DNA of 64,000 nt from Gnetum montanum (taxonomy: Eukaryota > Streptophyta > Gnetopsida > Gnetales > Gnetaceae): the NCBI GenBank assembly GCA_015680685.1, contig MNCI01016492.1:828640-892639 (forward strand), read 5' to 3'. Under the pieces are notes generated by a model that had not been told where the DNA came from, made no database searches, and was given only the letters and a program-made list of their open reading frames with translations. Position 1 is the first letter of the stretch. The number at the start of each line of letters is the position of its first letter. This document shows, piece by piece, positions 22,990 to 32,966 of the stretch. The position numbers and the translations under genes were made by a program.

Positions 22990-23400
22990 GTCAATAGGTG
23001 ATGTTATTAATTGGTTAGCTATCGCTTGGCCTTTCGTAGAAGATTAACCAATGTAATGTAGATCGAATTCTGCCATGATAGGTTTCCAACAAGCTATTTT
23101 ACTACTTTTGTATAGATTATGCGTAATGGCCCTAAGGATGTTATTTTTACAGATGATGTTGACCTGACTACGGAAGAGATAGTGCCTACATTTCTTTAGC
23201 GTAAACACTAGCGCTAGGAAATTACGCTCTACTTCGTTGTACCTCGTTTCGTACGCACATAGGGCATGACTCAAGTAGTAGATGGGTACTTTTGACCCGT
23301 CACTTCTCTTTTGATAGAGTAATGCGGCTAAGGCTACGTTCGAGGTTGCAAGGTAAATGTAGGACGACTGATCCCTTTGTGACGGGAATACCATTGGCAA
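22990..23400 (-). pseudogene. R4 RNase H
   Basis: Frame of 118 residues: SSYIYLATSNVALAALLYQK, VPIYYLSHALCAYETRYNEVE, FLALVFTLKKCRHYLF, CKNNILRAI, and the close AEFDLHYIG. This is the standard Ty3/gypsy RNase H following RT. It stops at 23044 with a TAA, and the linker to the second RNase H continues with QAIANQLIT, so only a stop separates the two domains. Confidence 0.8.
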
Positions 23401-23409
23401 GTGTTGAAG

Positions 23410-24624
23410 TTCCTATTTTAGGCTATCAAACGCATGCTGGCAATCGTCTGTCCACTCGAAATTAACACCTTTCTTAAGGAGATGTTGCATAGGGTGTAGT
23501 TTATCTATTAATCTCGAGATGAACTGCCTGATAAACTGTAATCGTCCTTGTAACCCACGTAATTGTTTGAGATCTGTGGGAGGCGTTAACTCGACAATGG
23601 CTTTAACTTTATCAGGGTCTACTCGTATGCCAGTTTCTGACACCACAAACCCCAACATGCATCCGATTTTGACTCCGAATACGCACTTCTTTGGGTTGAG
23701 CCAAAGGTCGTATTTAGAGCATCTTTTAAGGACTAACTCCAGGTCCTCTGAATGGTCTTCTGATTATAGACTTAATAGATATTTCATCAACATAATCATT
23801 CAGTCTTCCTAGGAGGTAATCACTAAAGATGTAAGTCATAGCCTGTTGATATGTTGCTCCGGCGTTTTTCAAACCAAAAGGCATCATGGTATAGCAAAAA
23901 GTCCCCCAGGGCATCATAAATGTTGTGGTCAATTGATGTTCTGGGTTGATGCAAATCTGATTATAGCCTGAAAAGCCATCCATGAAGGACAGGAGCGCAT
24001 GCCCAGCTGTTGTATCGACTAGTTGGTCGATACTCGGTAGTGGAAAGTTATCCTTGATTATGGCTTTGTTTAAATCTCGGAAGTCTATACAGATGCATAT
24101 ACTTCCGGTCTTCTTTAGGACAACTACAATGTTAGATACCCAATCTGAGTAATCGACCACGTAGATGAAACTAGCCTGATACAGTTTGGTGATCTCATCA
24201 TGCATTGCTAGTGCGATTTCTGGTTTGATTTTTTGTACTTTTTGCTTAATTGCTCTAATATGCATGTCTAAGATTATGTTATGTTGAATTAACCTAGGAT
24301 CTAGTCCTAACATGTCTTCGTATGACCATGAAAATACTATGACGTTGTCCTGGAGGACCTGTTTTATAGTGTCATGCATTTTCTGGTCTAGTAGAGAACT
24401 AACCTTAAGAGTTTTGGACTCACCTCTGTGTGTAACGACAGAAACCTCGTTGAGGGGGTCTTCGGTTATGTCTCCAGCCTCCAGGTCTAGCATGCATGTC
24501 AATTGTTCTGGCCATTCTGGAGACGTTTCCGACGTGGCTATGGTTACATCATCAAGGAAAGGGCTAGTTTCTACTAGTGTAAAATTGAATTGTCTAACTA
24601 CTCTCCCGTACGGGCTATACCATC
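23410..24624 (-). pseudogene. R4 reverse transcriptase
   Basis: Well-preserved Tat RT. From the N-terminus: the linker YSPYGRVVR, LDLEAGDITEDPLNEVSVVT, NVIVFSWSYEDMLGLDP, EITKLYQASFIYVVDYSDWVSN, CIDFRDLNKAIIKDNFPLPS, SFMDGFSGYNQI, FCYTMMPFGLKNAGATYQQA. The catalytic box reads YVDE instead of YVDD. After a frameshift near 23760 the thumb follows (GCRLGFVVSE-like text, LQGRLQFIRQFI). The start is lost because R5 inserted at 24624/24625; the apparent first residues come from the R5 LTR. Confidence 0.85.
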
Positions 24625-25832
24625 TGAAATTGTCGGTCTCTGGCTGGAAGGAAACAGAGGTCGTGGGATCGCAGGACACACACAGAAGACCCTACCTTCA
24701 CCTGAGGGTGAGCTGGAATGAATGAAGTTAGAGTATCTTGGGTGGTCCACACGCAGATCAGACAAAGATTTCCCCGAATGTACACCGAAGTGCTATACGT
24801 TGGTTTATGAGTAAACAGCGTAGCGGGCGTAAACAAAGCGTAAACAGTGTAACCAATGAAAATAGAGCATAAACGTAAACAGGCGTAAATAGAATATGTA
24901 CAACAATTAATACAAACTGTAAATGATTATGGGAAGAAAATGTAACAATGACATTACAGAATGAAAGTACAATGCACCGGTCAAACGCAGTTGTGAGTGG
25001 AACACAAGGCGGATGAAAGCCCCGGTGGGTGCAGGGATGATTGTGGCTGGTTCACACTGTAAGCACAGCGTAAAGGCTGTATGCTCAACATACAGGGGTG
25101 TCCAACGTAAAAGGTTTTGTGCTCTGGTTCTCAGCGTCTCTGTTCTCTGATGTGCTCTGGGAATTTTCCAACCATCCTGTATTTCGTCAAAAATTGGGCT
25201 TTTATACAGAGTTTTGATGGCAGACTCGGGTTGGGAGACACGTGGCACATTGACCCAGGGCAAGAGTATAAAATTTACAAGTGTACAATATGTTACATTT
25301 GTCAGGTGTATACGCTATCTGCGGTGAGCGTAGATTGTGGGCGTATATGCTAGGCGTGCTGGGCGTAGATGTCGTTGATGCTGGCGTATACGCTAATGGA
25401 TGTTGGGCATATACACTGGGGTGTATACACTGACGTGCTAGGCATATACGCTGGGGCGTATACGCTGATGTTCTAGGCGTATACGCTGATAGTTGCTGCC
25501 TTCTGCCAAATCTTGCTTTGTAGTGCTGTTTTCATGTCGTCTTTAGAGGTTTCATGCTAGGCGTATGTATCTGTTGTACCTGCTGGGCATACATGTGAGG
25601 TGTGTACACTGGGCGTGTACATTGGGCATCTACGCTGGGCGTATACGCTGACCATATACGCTAGGAATGTACACTTGGGCGTATATGCTGGAACTGCATA
25701 CTTAGTGAAAATTAAGCATCTAATCTCCGAAGTTATCATGTTTGACACCAGACGTAGTTGTGGTCGTCTAGGGGTCCCAAGGACCTGCTTGGTGTTGAAC
25801 AAGTACTAAGCTCCAAATTTTGTGGTGTTTCA
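24625..25832 (-). mobile_element. R5 3' LTR
   Basis: Starts TGAAATTGTCGGTCTC and ends GGTGTTTCA; matches 41181-42398 throughout. A block at about 25310-25690 is dense in GCGTATACGCTG and its variants. The small plus-strand frame near 25117 has a counterpart in the other LTR and is not a gene. Confidence 0.9.
25310..25690. repeat. GCGTATACGC palindrome cluster in R5 3' LTR
   Basis: Roughly fifteen irregularly spaced copies of GCGTATACGCTG, GCATATACGCTG and similar. The core GCGTATACGC is a perfect 10-bp palindrome. The cluster is repeated in the 5' LTR at 41845-42255. Confidence 0.85.
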
Positions 25833-25845
25833 TTGGCCCCTCTTT
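25833..25845 (-). other. R5 polypurine tract
   Basis: Minus strand AAAGAGGGGCCAA before LTR start TGAAACACC. Confidence 0.85.
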
Positions 25846-26880
25846 GTTGACGTTTGGAGAAATTGACCCAAGAAGCGTCGTCAAAGAAGTACAAAACACC
25901 ATAAGCAACTCGATAGAGACTTTGTCCATTGCCACATGACTAGATGTCATGACACCGTGTTCAGTAGTACATGGGATTGGGAAAGTGGAACTTTGTAGTG
26001 GTAGGAGAATGGGGATTGTGGGGGCTAGTAACTGCCCAAGGGATTGTGCTTGGTGAAAAGGGGATGTTCTAGTGTGTGTGTCATGCTAATCCTTGTCAAT
26101 AGTCATTATTTAGCAGACTTAGAATCTAGACATATGATGTGTGTCCTTTGGCGGAACAAGACTCTTGGGTAGCATTCAAGAGAACTTGCTGGCAAAACCA
26201 AAGCCACAGGTGGATGTTTTACATTCCTTGGAGGAACAAGCCCCTTTGTTTAGGGGGAACCTATTGGCGGAGAGCCAAAGCCATGCAGCTGGATGTTTTT
26301 TTATTATTTTTTTGACATGAGTACTTGGTTTTAAGACGATTGCCTTCCTGCCTGGGGCTTGTATGGGAAGTGCCAAGGGTCTTGCGTTTTTTTTTTGGGA
26401 AGAAACTTTGCATTGATTCTGTACTCATGTGCCAGTGCTATGTCATGTGTTGCAACTACTTCAAAGTGTTACAGTATGCAACGGTGTGCTCAAGGTTTTG
26501 GATGCACTAGGTGTATCAAAGGTGTGACCGAGTGAACTGTGTCAGTGAATGGATAAAGAGTCTGTCGGGAGATGGGGATGTACTAGCGAATGGTTTGATT
26601 TAGTCTTGCCATGTGTGCTATGAACATCATCCCATATTGCTGCTTATGATGGAATGCATTCTTGTGCGACAACTTCTGGGTGTCATTCTGCAAACATAAC
26701 TTCAAGGAAACAAGAAAACCATGAGTGAATAAGCAAGCTTAGACTTACACAGTGACCAAGACATTGGAGGTGATTTCAGGCATTGTAGATGAGTGGCAGC
26801 AACGTTGGTGGGATTGTCTGATGGCAAGCGATGCAGTGATTCTGATGAAGCTTGAACATGGCGGCGGATTGAGGAACTAG
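25846..26880 (-). other. R5 3' UTR, no gene
   Basis: Between the minisatellite and the polypurine tract. A motif GCAAAACCAAAGCCA(C/T) recurs loosely near 26190 and 26270. No coding similarity on either strand. Confidence 0.5.
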
Positions 26881-27215
26881 AAATGAACTTGCCAATTTAT
26901 AGTCTTGGTGGACCATGATGGGTTAGCTTTGTGTCATAACCCGTTGGACATTGCCCGTTTAGCATCGTGATGGACGTTATGCTGCTAATTTTTAGTCTTA
27001 GCCGACCATGGAGAGGCGAACCAGTTTATAGTCTTAGCGGACTCTGGTGAATGCAATAGTGGCAGTTTACTGTCGTGCCAGACGGGTGCTAGTTTATTGT
27101 CATTGCGGACACTATGTGGTATCAGTTTATCGTCATGATTCTAGGACTGTTCTGTGGTATCAGTTTTAAGTCATAATCCAAGACTGTTCTGTGGTATCAG
27201 TTTTAAGTCGTGACT
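26880..27215. repeat. Minisatellite after R5 integrase
   Basis: About nine units: GCCAATTTATAGTCTTGGTGGACC, GCTAATTTTTAGTCTTAGCCGACC, CAGTTTATCGTCATGAT and so on, 30-45 bp each. Starts right after the integrase stop. Confidence 0.8.
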
Positions 27216-27224
27216 CCAGGACTC

Positions 27225-28126
27225 GCACGTACCTAAGCTTGTACTCAAATGTAGAACGGTTTTCGGAACAAGTGATTGGTTGGATTAGTAAGCTCATTCC
27301 CTTCCATATCAGCGAGCTTGAATGCTCTGTTGTCGAATGCTTTAATGACCAAGTAAGGCGCTTCCCAGTTGGCTGAGAATTTGTCTGAGTGTTCTCGAAC
27401 TGCCTTAAGTACAAGGTCACCTTCTTTGATGGGGCACTTATGGATGTTGTGCCGATGTCATTGTCGTTGTTGTTTTTGATACCATTCGATCTGATCGAGG
27501 GCACGTATGCATTCTTCCTCCACCGAGTCGAGGTCAATGGTGCACAAATCATTGTTTTGCCCGTCGTCGAGGAGTCCGGAAAGTGTTATCCTTAAAGANN
27601 NNNNNNNNNNNNNNNNNNNNNNNNNNNNNNNNNNNNNNNNNNNNNNNNNNNNNNNNNNNNNNNNNNNNNNNNNNNNNNNNNNNNNNNNNNNNNNNNNNNN
27701 NNNNNNNNNNNNNNNNNNNNNNNNNNNNNNNNNNNNNNNNNNNNNNNNTAAAATATTCGGTTGCGGTTATGATGAAACTATGCCCTGCAGAAGATGAGGG
27801 TGTTATCGGGCCGATAAGGTCCAATTCCCACTTTTGCAAGGGCCACGTGATTTGCACTGTATGCAACTCATTTGGTGGGACATGTATTAGATTGCTATGT
27901 TTTTGACAAGTACTACATGTTTTGACCTTGGAGAGATAGTCATATTCCATGTGTGGCCAATAATAGCCTAAGCTTCTGATCTTTGTTGCCATGGCTTTTG
28001 GTGTTATGTGTCCTCCACATACTCCGTCGTGTACTTGTTCGACAATGGTTTGGGCATCGGTACTATTGATGCATGTTAGTAATATGCCTTCGTAGGATCT
28101 AGGACATAACGTATCCCCTACTAGGG
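27225..28126 (-). pseudogene. R5 integrase, interrupted by an assembly gap
   Basis: N-terminus: HDGVCGGHITPKAMATKIRS, then YYWPHMEYDYLSKVKTCSTC, completing an HHCC zinc finger. Core start: WELDLIGPITPSSSAGHSF and TATEYF, carrying the first catalytic aspartate, then the gap. After the gap: LLDDGQNNDLCTIDLDSVEEE, then KEGDLVLKAVREHSDKFSANWEA, ending NHLFRKPFYI. About 140 residues of core (second aspartate and glutamate) should lie in the gap, more than 150 bases, so the gap is probably undersized. Visible parts are fairly intact. Confidence 0.8.
27599..27748. other. Assembly gap (150 N)
   Basis: Run of N inside the integrase core. Frames reading through it are artificial. Confidence 1.
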
Positions 28127-28127
28127 T

Positions 28128-28735
28128 TTACTGCTTAGACCGTTTTTGTACTGCATCCTTTTGCACATTTGTTAGATGTCGTGGTGTTTTGCCACATAGG
28201 AGGTATTCTTTTATGTCATCATACCATTCTACCGCGCGTATTGTACTAACAGATGCGATCAGCAACGTGTCAAGAGTATCGGTTACTGGTTCGGCACAAC
28301 TAGTTATAGAGCTTGGCAACGTGTGGAACATGTCAAGCGATATGTTTAATGCTAAGGTGGCTAGTGCATCTACGATGGTATTGTCATTTCTAGAGATGTA
28401 TTGCACATTGATGTTTTCGAATCGCCTCATTAGGTGTTTCGCCAGGTCGCAGTATGGTTGTAAATGTTGGGCTTTACATGCATAGATGTTTGTTACCTGG
28501 TTTATGACCAGTTGCGAGTCTCCTCTAACCATAAGCTGTGTGATGTATAAAGCCAATGCTTCCGTGAGACCTCTAAGGAGACCTTCGTACTCTACTATGT
28601 TGTTTGTACAATGAAAGTTGAAACGATAAGCAAAGGGTCGGATCTCCCCGGAGGGATAGGTGATGACAGCGGCTGCACTCCTCCCTCAAGAGGTGGATGC
28701 TCCATCAAAGTTTATAATGGCATCGTAGTCGTTGG
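28128..28735 (-). pseudogene. R5 second (archaeal-type) RNase H
   Basis: Begins INFDGASTS, then AAAVITYPSGEI, FAYRFNFHCTNNIVEYEGLL, MVRGDSQLVINQVTNIYACK, LQPYCDLAKHLMRRFENINV, and a linker toward integrase (VDALATLALNISLDMF). The frame stops at 28126-28128 just before the integrase zinc finger. Two frame interruptions lie near 28560 and 28680. Confidence 0.8.
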
Positions 28736-28799
28736 GTACTATGTCTATTGCTCTTATATTCTCATCTAGGAATTCTGGCTCTATTATTGCTTGATCACG

Positions 28800-29220
28800 C
28801 ATTGGTGACGTGGCCATTTGATGTGCTATGGCTAGACCTTTGATTGATGATTGCGCTATGTAGTGCAGGTCAAATTCAGCTATCATGGCTTTCCAGCGGG
28901 CTATTCGACTCGTTTCGTAAATGTTTCCTGCGATGGCCCTCAGCACATTGTCCTTGCAAATTATATTAACTTGGTTACGGAAGAGGTAATGTTGCCATTT
29001 TCTCAAAGAAAATACCAAAGCTAAACAGGACCTCTCTACGTCGTTATACTTTTTCTCGTGAGCGACTAATGCATGGCTTAAGTAATATACAAGGACTTCA
29101 ATTCCGTTATCTCGTTTCTGGAAAAGCATAGACGCGATTGATGAATCTAAAGTAGTGAGGTAGATGTAAAATATTTTATCATTTTGAGGTGGATAAACCA
29201 TGGGTAATCGGGCAAGTGCC
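28800..29220 (-). pseudogene. R5 RNase H
   Basis: Frame of 171 residues: FYIYLTTLDSSIASMLFQKR, VLVYYLSHALVAHEKKYNDVE, CLALVFSLRKWQHYLF, CKDNVLRAIAGNIYETSRIA, then AEFDLHYIAQSSIKGLAIAH. It reads on without a stop into the start of the second RNase H (INFDGASTS), showing that the two domains were one polyprotein. Confidence 0.85.
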
Positions 29221-29229
29221 GTTTTAATG

Positions 29230-30496
29230 TTATCGAATGCTTCTTAACACTGCGGAGTCCATTCAAAATGGACGTTTTTGCATACCAAGTGGTTCATAGG
29301 TTTTAGTTTGTCTATCAATTTTTTTATGAAGCACCTGATAAACTGCAATCTACCTTGTAGACCTCGAAGTTTAGTAAGGTTGTGTGGTGGTTTCAGGTTT
29401 GTTATGGCCTTAACCTTATCGGGGTCTACTCGTATCCTTGCTTCTGAGGCTATAAATCCAAGCATTTTTCCTGTCTTGATGCCGAAGACACATTTTTTTG
29501 GGTTGAGTCTTAATTCATACTTTAAACAACGTTTTAATACCAGGTCAAGGTCTTGTATATGTTGTTATGATGTTTTGGACTTAACCACAATGTTGTCTAC
29601 ATAGTTGTTGAGTGAGTGTAACATGTAATCACTAAAGATGAATGTCATTGCTCTTTGATACATGGCCCAAGAGTTCTTGAGACCGAAAGGCATCATTGTG
29701 TAACAAAAGGTTCCCCATGGTGTCATAAAGGTTGTCCAAAGCTGATGCTCCAGGTTGATGCGTATTTGATTGTATCCTGAGAAGCCGTCCATAAAAGATA
29801 ATAATGTGTGCCCAGCGGTCGAGTCAACAAGTTGATTGATGCTGGGTAGAGGATAATCATCTTTTATGGTTGCAACATTTAAATCCCAAAAGTGAATGCA
29901 TAAGAGAATGCTTCCGTTCTTCTTTGGAACAATGACCATGTTGGATACCCACTTGGCATAATCAACAGCTCGAATGAAGCCAGCCTGATAAAGTTTGGTG
30001 ATCTCATTATGAATTGCCAATGCCACCTCGGGTTTAACCTTTTGTGCCTTTTGTTTTACCAGTCTCAATTTTGGGTCAAGGATAATGTTGTGCTGGACAA
30101 TTCGGGGATCTAGTCCGGGCATGTCCGTATAAGACCAAGCGAATGCTTTCATATTTTCCCTAAGCACGTCTTCAATGTTTTTGGCTAGGTGGGGTTTTAG
30201 TAATGTGCTTAATTTTAGTATTTTAATTTCCCCATCGGGCATGGTTATGGGGGTTTCAGTCAACGGGTCTTTGGTGATATTTTCGGCTTCTATGTCAAGN
30301 GTCCATTGTTGAACTTAAGTGGATGAGATTTATGTTGGTGTCCCTTGCAATTTTTCCGTATGGTCCATCTATAATTAATGGTTCGGTTAAGTGCTGGTAA
30401 TCCATCAGGCTTGCTCCTACCAATAAACGCAGAGCTAAATGAGCTAATGGGTATTGTTCTATATTCTTTGGTGATTTTAGATATATGTACATGCAT
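29230..30496 (-). pseudogene. R5 reverse transcriptase
   Basis: Linker LIIDGPYGKIARDTNINL; an open stretch of 232 residues with NMKAFAWSYTDMPGLDPRIV, EITKLYQAGFIRAVDYAKWV, IVPKKNGSILLCIHFWDLN, SFMDGFSGYNQIRIN, FCYTMMPFGLKN and the catalytic box YVDN; then, after a frameshift near 29565, the thumb LRGLQGRLQFIRCFIKKLID. The first catalytic aspartate region reads IHFWDLN where R4 has IDFRDLN. RT begins just beyond the minisatellite with no protease directly upstream, so production from a gag-pol RNA would need splicing or another start. Confidence 0.85.
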
Positions 30497-30735
30497 GATG
30501 GTGGATTATCGTCACACCGGGAGGCATGGCAGTTTAAGGCCATGCTGGGCCGTAGGTGGCAGTTTAACATCTTATCGGGCCACATGTAATCTGCAGAGGT
30601 TCATAATCTATAGTTTAACATCTTACTGAGTCATAATAGGTTCGTATGTGGTAGTTTAAGGCCATACCGGGCCATCATGGTAGTTTAAGGCCATACTGGG
30701 CCGTCATGGCAGTTTACGCCAGAATGGGGTCCACA
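30490..30735. repeat. Minisatellite between R5 RT and passenger-gene promoter
   Basis: Six units of about 35-40 bp: GGCAGTTTAAGGCCATGCTGGGCCGTA, TGGCAGTTTAACATCTTATCGGGCC, TGGTAGTTTAAGGCCATACCGGGCCATCA and similar. The doubled GGCC lets each unit fold as a short stem. Confidence 0.85.
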
Positions 30736-30870
30736 GGGGAATCGGGACGTAGTAATTTCTATTTTTTTCATCATTTTTGAGCGAATTTTTGATGAAAAAT
30801 GAGTAAAAAGAAAAAAATTAGCAAACTGGGAGTCGGCAGCGTAAACGGCGGCGTCAGCGTTGGCGGAGCG

Positions 30871-30880
30871 CTATAAAAGG
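30871..30880 (+). promoter_or_regulatory. TATA box of passenger gene copy I
   Basis: CTATAAAAGG, a good plant TATA box, 254 bases before the inferred ATG. The DNA between is rich in AGCGTAAGCG and GCGTAGACGCC words. Copy II has an equivalent box at the same relative place. Confidence 0.65.
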
Positions 30881-31255
30881 GGGGGGGGGAAGCTTCATTT
30901 GTTACTTTGCATTTTGAGCGTAAGCGACTGAGCGAGCGTAAGCGTAAACGGCGAAACATAGTGTAAGCGTAAACCCAAACCTCAGCGTAGACGCCAACGA
31001 TCAAACCCTAGCGTAGATGCCAACGATCAAACCCCAGTGTAGACGCCGAGCGTAGACAGTCGAGCGTAGGTGTACAGAGTTTCAACCCTCAACGTAAGCT
31101 ATCAATCCTAGCATAGACGTTGAGATGGGCAGAGGCAAGGAGGTGGAGGGGCAGGGGAGGAAGAGTCCTGACTTAACCTTTGCAGAGGAGAGCGAAGCCA
31201 TGCTTCAGTGCCTGCCCCAGCCAAGGATTCCATCATGGCCTGGAACATCACACAA

Positions 31256-32086
31256 GTAGGCTCCGATCCTATCTTTGTTAGTTAGTTTTGCTTGTATGTG
31301 CTTTGTAGCGTAGACGGTCTCATAGGGGGTTTCGGCATATACGCCGAGCGTAAATTTTAGCGTAGAGACGTCAGTGTATACGTTGAGCGTAAATTTACAG
31401 AGTAAGGTTGGGTTAGCGTAGACTATCATAGTGTAGTCTGTTTTCAATGCACAGCGTAAACACTTTTCTTTGCGCGACACGTAGATGGTTGTATCAGCGT
31501 ATACGCTGAAGGCTATAGGACGTAACAAGTTTTCTATGAATGAAGTTCTGTTTTGTCAGCATAAGCATTCTGTTTTATCAACGTAGACGATCTACGCTGT
31601 GATGGTCTATACGCTGAGGGTTTCTTCGGTCGTATATGCTAAGCATACATAGTTATTCTTTTAAGTATGATGCAGCGTAGACTTGTTTTTCATGTTTCTG
31701 GCGTAAACTATTTGCTCAGTGTATAGCGTAGACTATTTACGCTGGCCACTTCTGCGGCGTATACGCTGAGGGTTTCTTCAGTGTATATGCTGAGTGTAAG
31801 AGGTTCGGGTATCACCGTAAACAGTTAATTGTCAGCATATATGCTGGGTGAGGCAGCATATATGCTGGGCGTGAACAGATTTCAATAGCATATACGCTAG
31901 GTTTAGCAGCATATACGCTGGGCATAAACAAATTTTGGCAGTGTCTACACTAGGTTTTAACAGCGTATACACCGAGCGTAAACAGTTAGAAAATTTTTCT
32001 AAGTGTCAGTCTATGATGTGAACCTTGGTTTTTCGCGTTGTTTTGGTGAATGGCTGATTTTACGTTGGTACTCTGGTTCTTTGTAG
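31256..32086 (+). other. Intron 1 of copy I, packed with GCGTATACGC motifs
   Basis: Donor CACAA|GTAGGC, acceptor CTTTGTAG|GGACACC. More than twenty GCGTAGAC, GCGTATACGCTG and GCATATACGCTG words, the same family as in the R5 LTRs. No coding similarity. The motif density suggests an enhancer-like role or shared origin with the LTR. Confidence 0.7.
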
Positions 32087-32813
32087 GGACACCAAGCCTT
32101 TTCTCCTTGTGGTTGAGCTTGTTGGGGTGCTAACATGGTTTGGCCCCATGGAGGTGAATGAGCCTACCTCGAACCTAACCGTGGAACACAACGGGGTTTG
32201 GTTCAGAGAGGATGCGTCTGAATTCCTGTCCTTCATACTGGACAATTTTGAAGTAGTTATCTGGTCACACTTGAATGAACTAGTGGCACGGAGCATACTT
32301 GAGCCGATGTTGCCAGGAGCCACGGAGGGTGTCGTTGTCTTCATGGAAGACATCGACGAGGGGCAGTTTACTAATGAGGAAGGTTCTTCCCGTGGGCCTA
32401 AGTCCACATGCTTGTTAGCACGTGTGTGGGCCCGATTACCACGAGGGTAGGACTACCTCGATAATACTTTATTTTTAGCTACGTGCATGCATACATTATT
32501 CTAGAACCCTCCTGGTACAGTGTACCGAGTGGGCAGGTAGGACCGTTCAAGTTTATTGCTTCTTTTTGTCGTTTGGCATTTGCCTCAGTTTTAACACCCG
32601 CTCGTTTGTAGGCCAAAAGTTAAAGCAGACGGAATATGTGTCGAAGATGATGGACTTGCTTTAACTCATACTGCTCTAGAGGCATTTATGGTAGGTCCTA
32701 CCCTTCGTAAAACTGTATTAGATCTAATGAAGGGGGATATCATCTATTTTTACCAACGATTCTCTAGAGCGTTGGCACTGTGCCAAGCTTGTGGATGGCT
32801 GGATAAAGATTGA
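32087..32813 (+). pseudogene. FCP1/NIF-like HAD domain, catalytic motifs degenerate (exons 2-3)
   Basis: Reads KPFLLVVELVGVL at the position of motif I, EFLSFILDNFEVVIWSHL at motif II (family pattern FL-F-F-VAVWSS), then NTLFLATCMHTLF and NPPGTVY where the family has LLIDDS-K and NPP. Copy II gives VLIVLDIVGVL, IIVWSHL, NTLFVAHH and NPPGTVY. In FCP1-type phosphatases (RNA polymerase II CTD phosphatases and relatives) motif I is DxDG and motif IV holds paired aspartates. Both are altered in both copies, so phosphatase activity is not expected; a pseudophosphatase or binding role is possible. In-frame TAG codons at 32448 and 32502. Confidence 0.65.
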
Positions 32814-32966
32814 TCGAACCAGGGGCCAGTTTTCCCTCATGACTCTGGTCCAGGCAGCACATCCAAGTCTACTATAGGAGGTAAATGACAGTGTCTTTTG
32901 GATGTGGTAACGTGTTTTAACTGCCGAGGGTTATACTGATACGACAATCTTATATTGCGCTTGCAG

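Noticed and set aside
24312-24725. 137-residue plus-strand open frame
   Set aside because: It is the complement of the well-supported R4 RT and runs into the R5 LTR; no similarity of its own.
27507-27992. Frames reading through the N gap
   Set aside because: Length is created by N codons; only the minus-strand integrase on either side is real.
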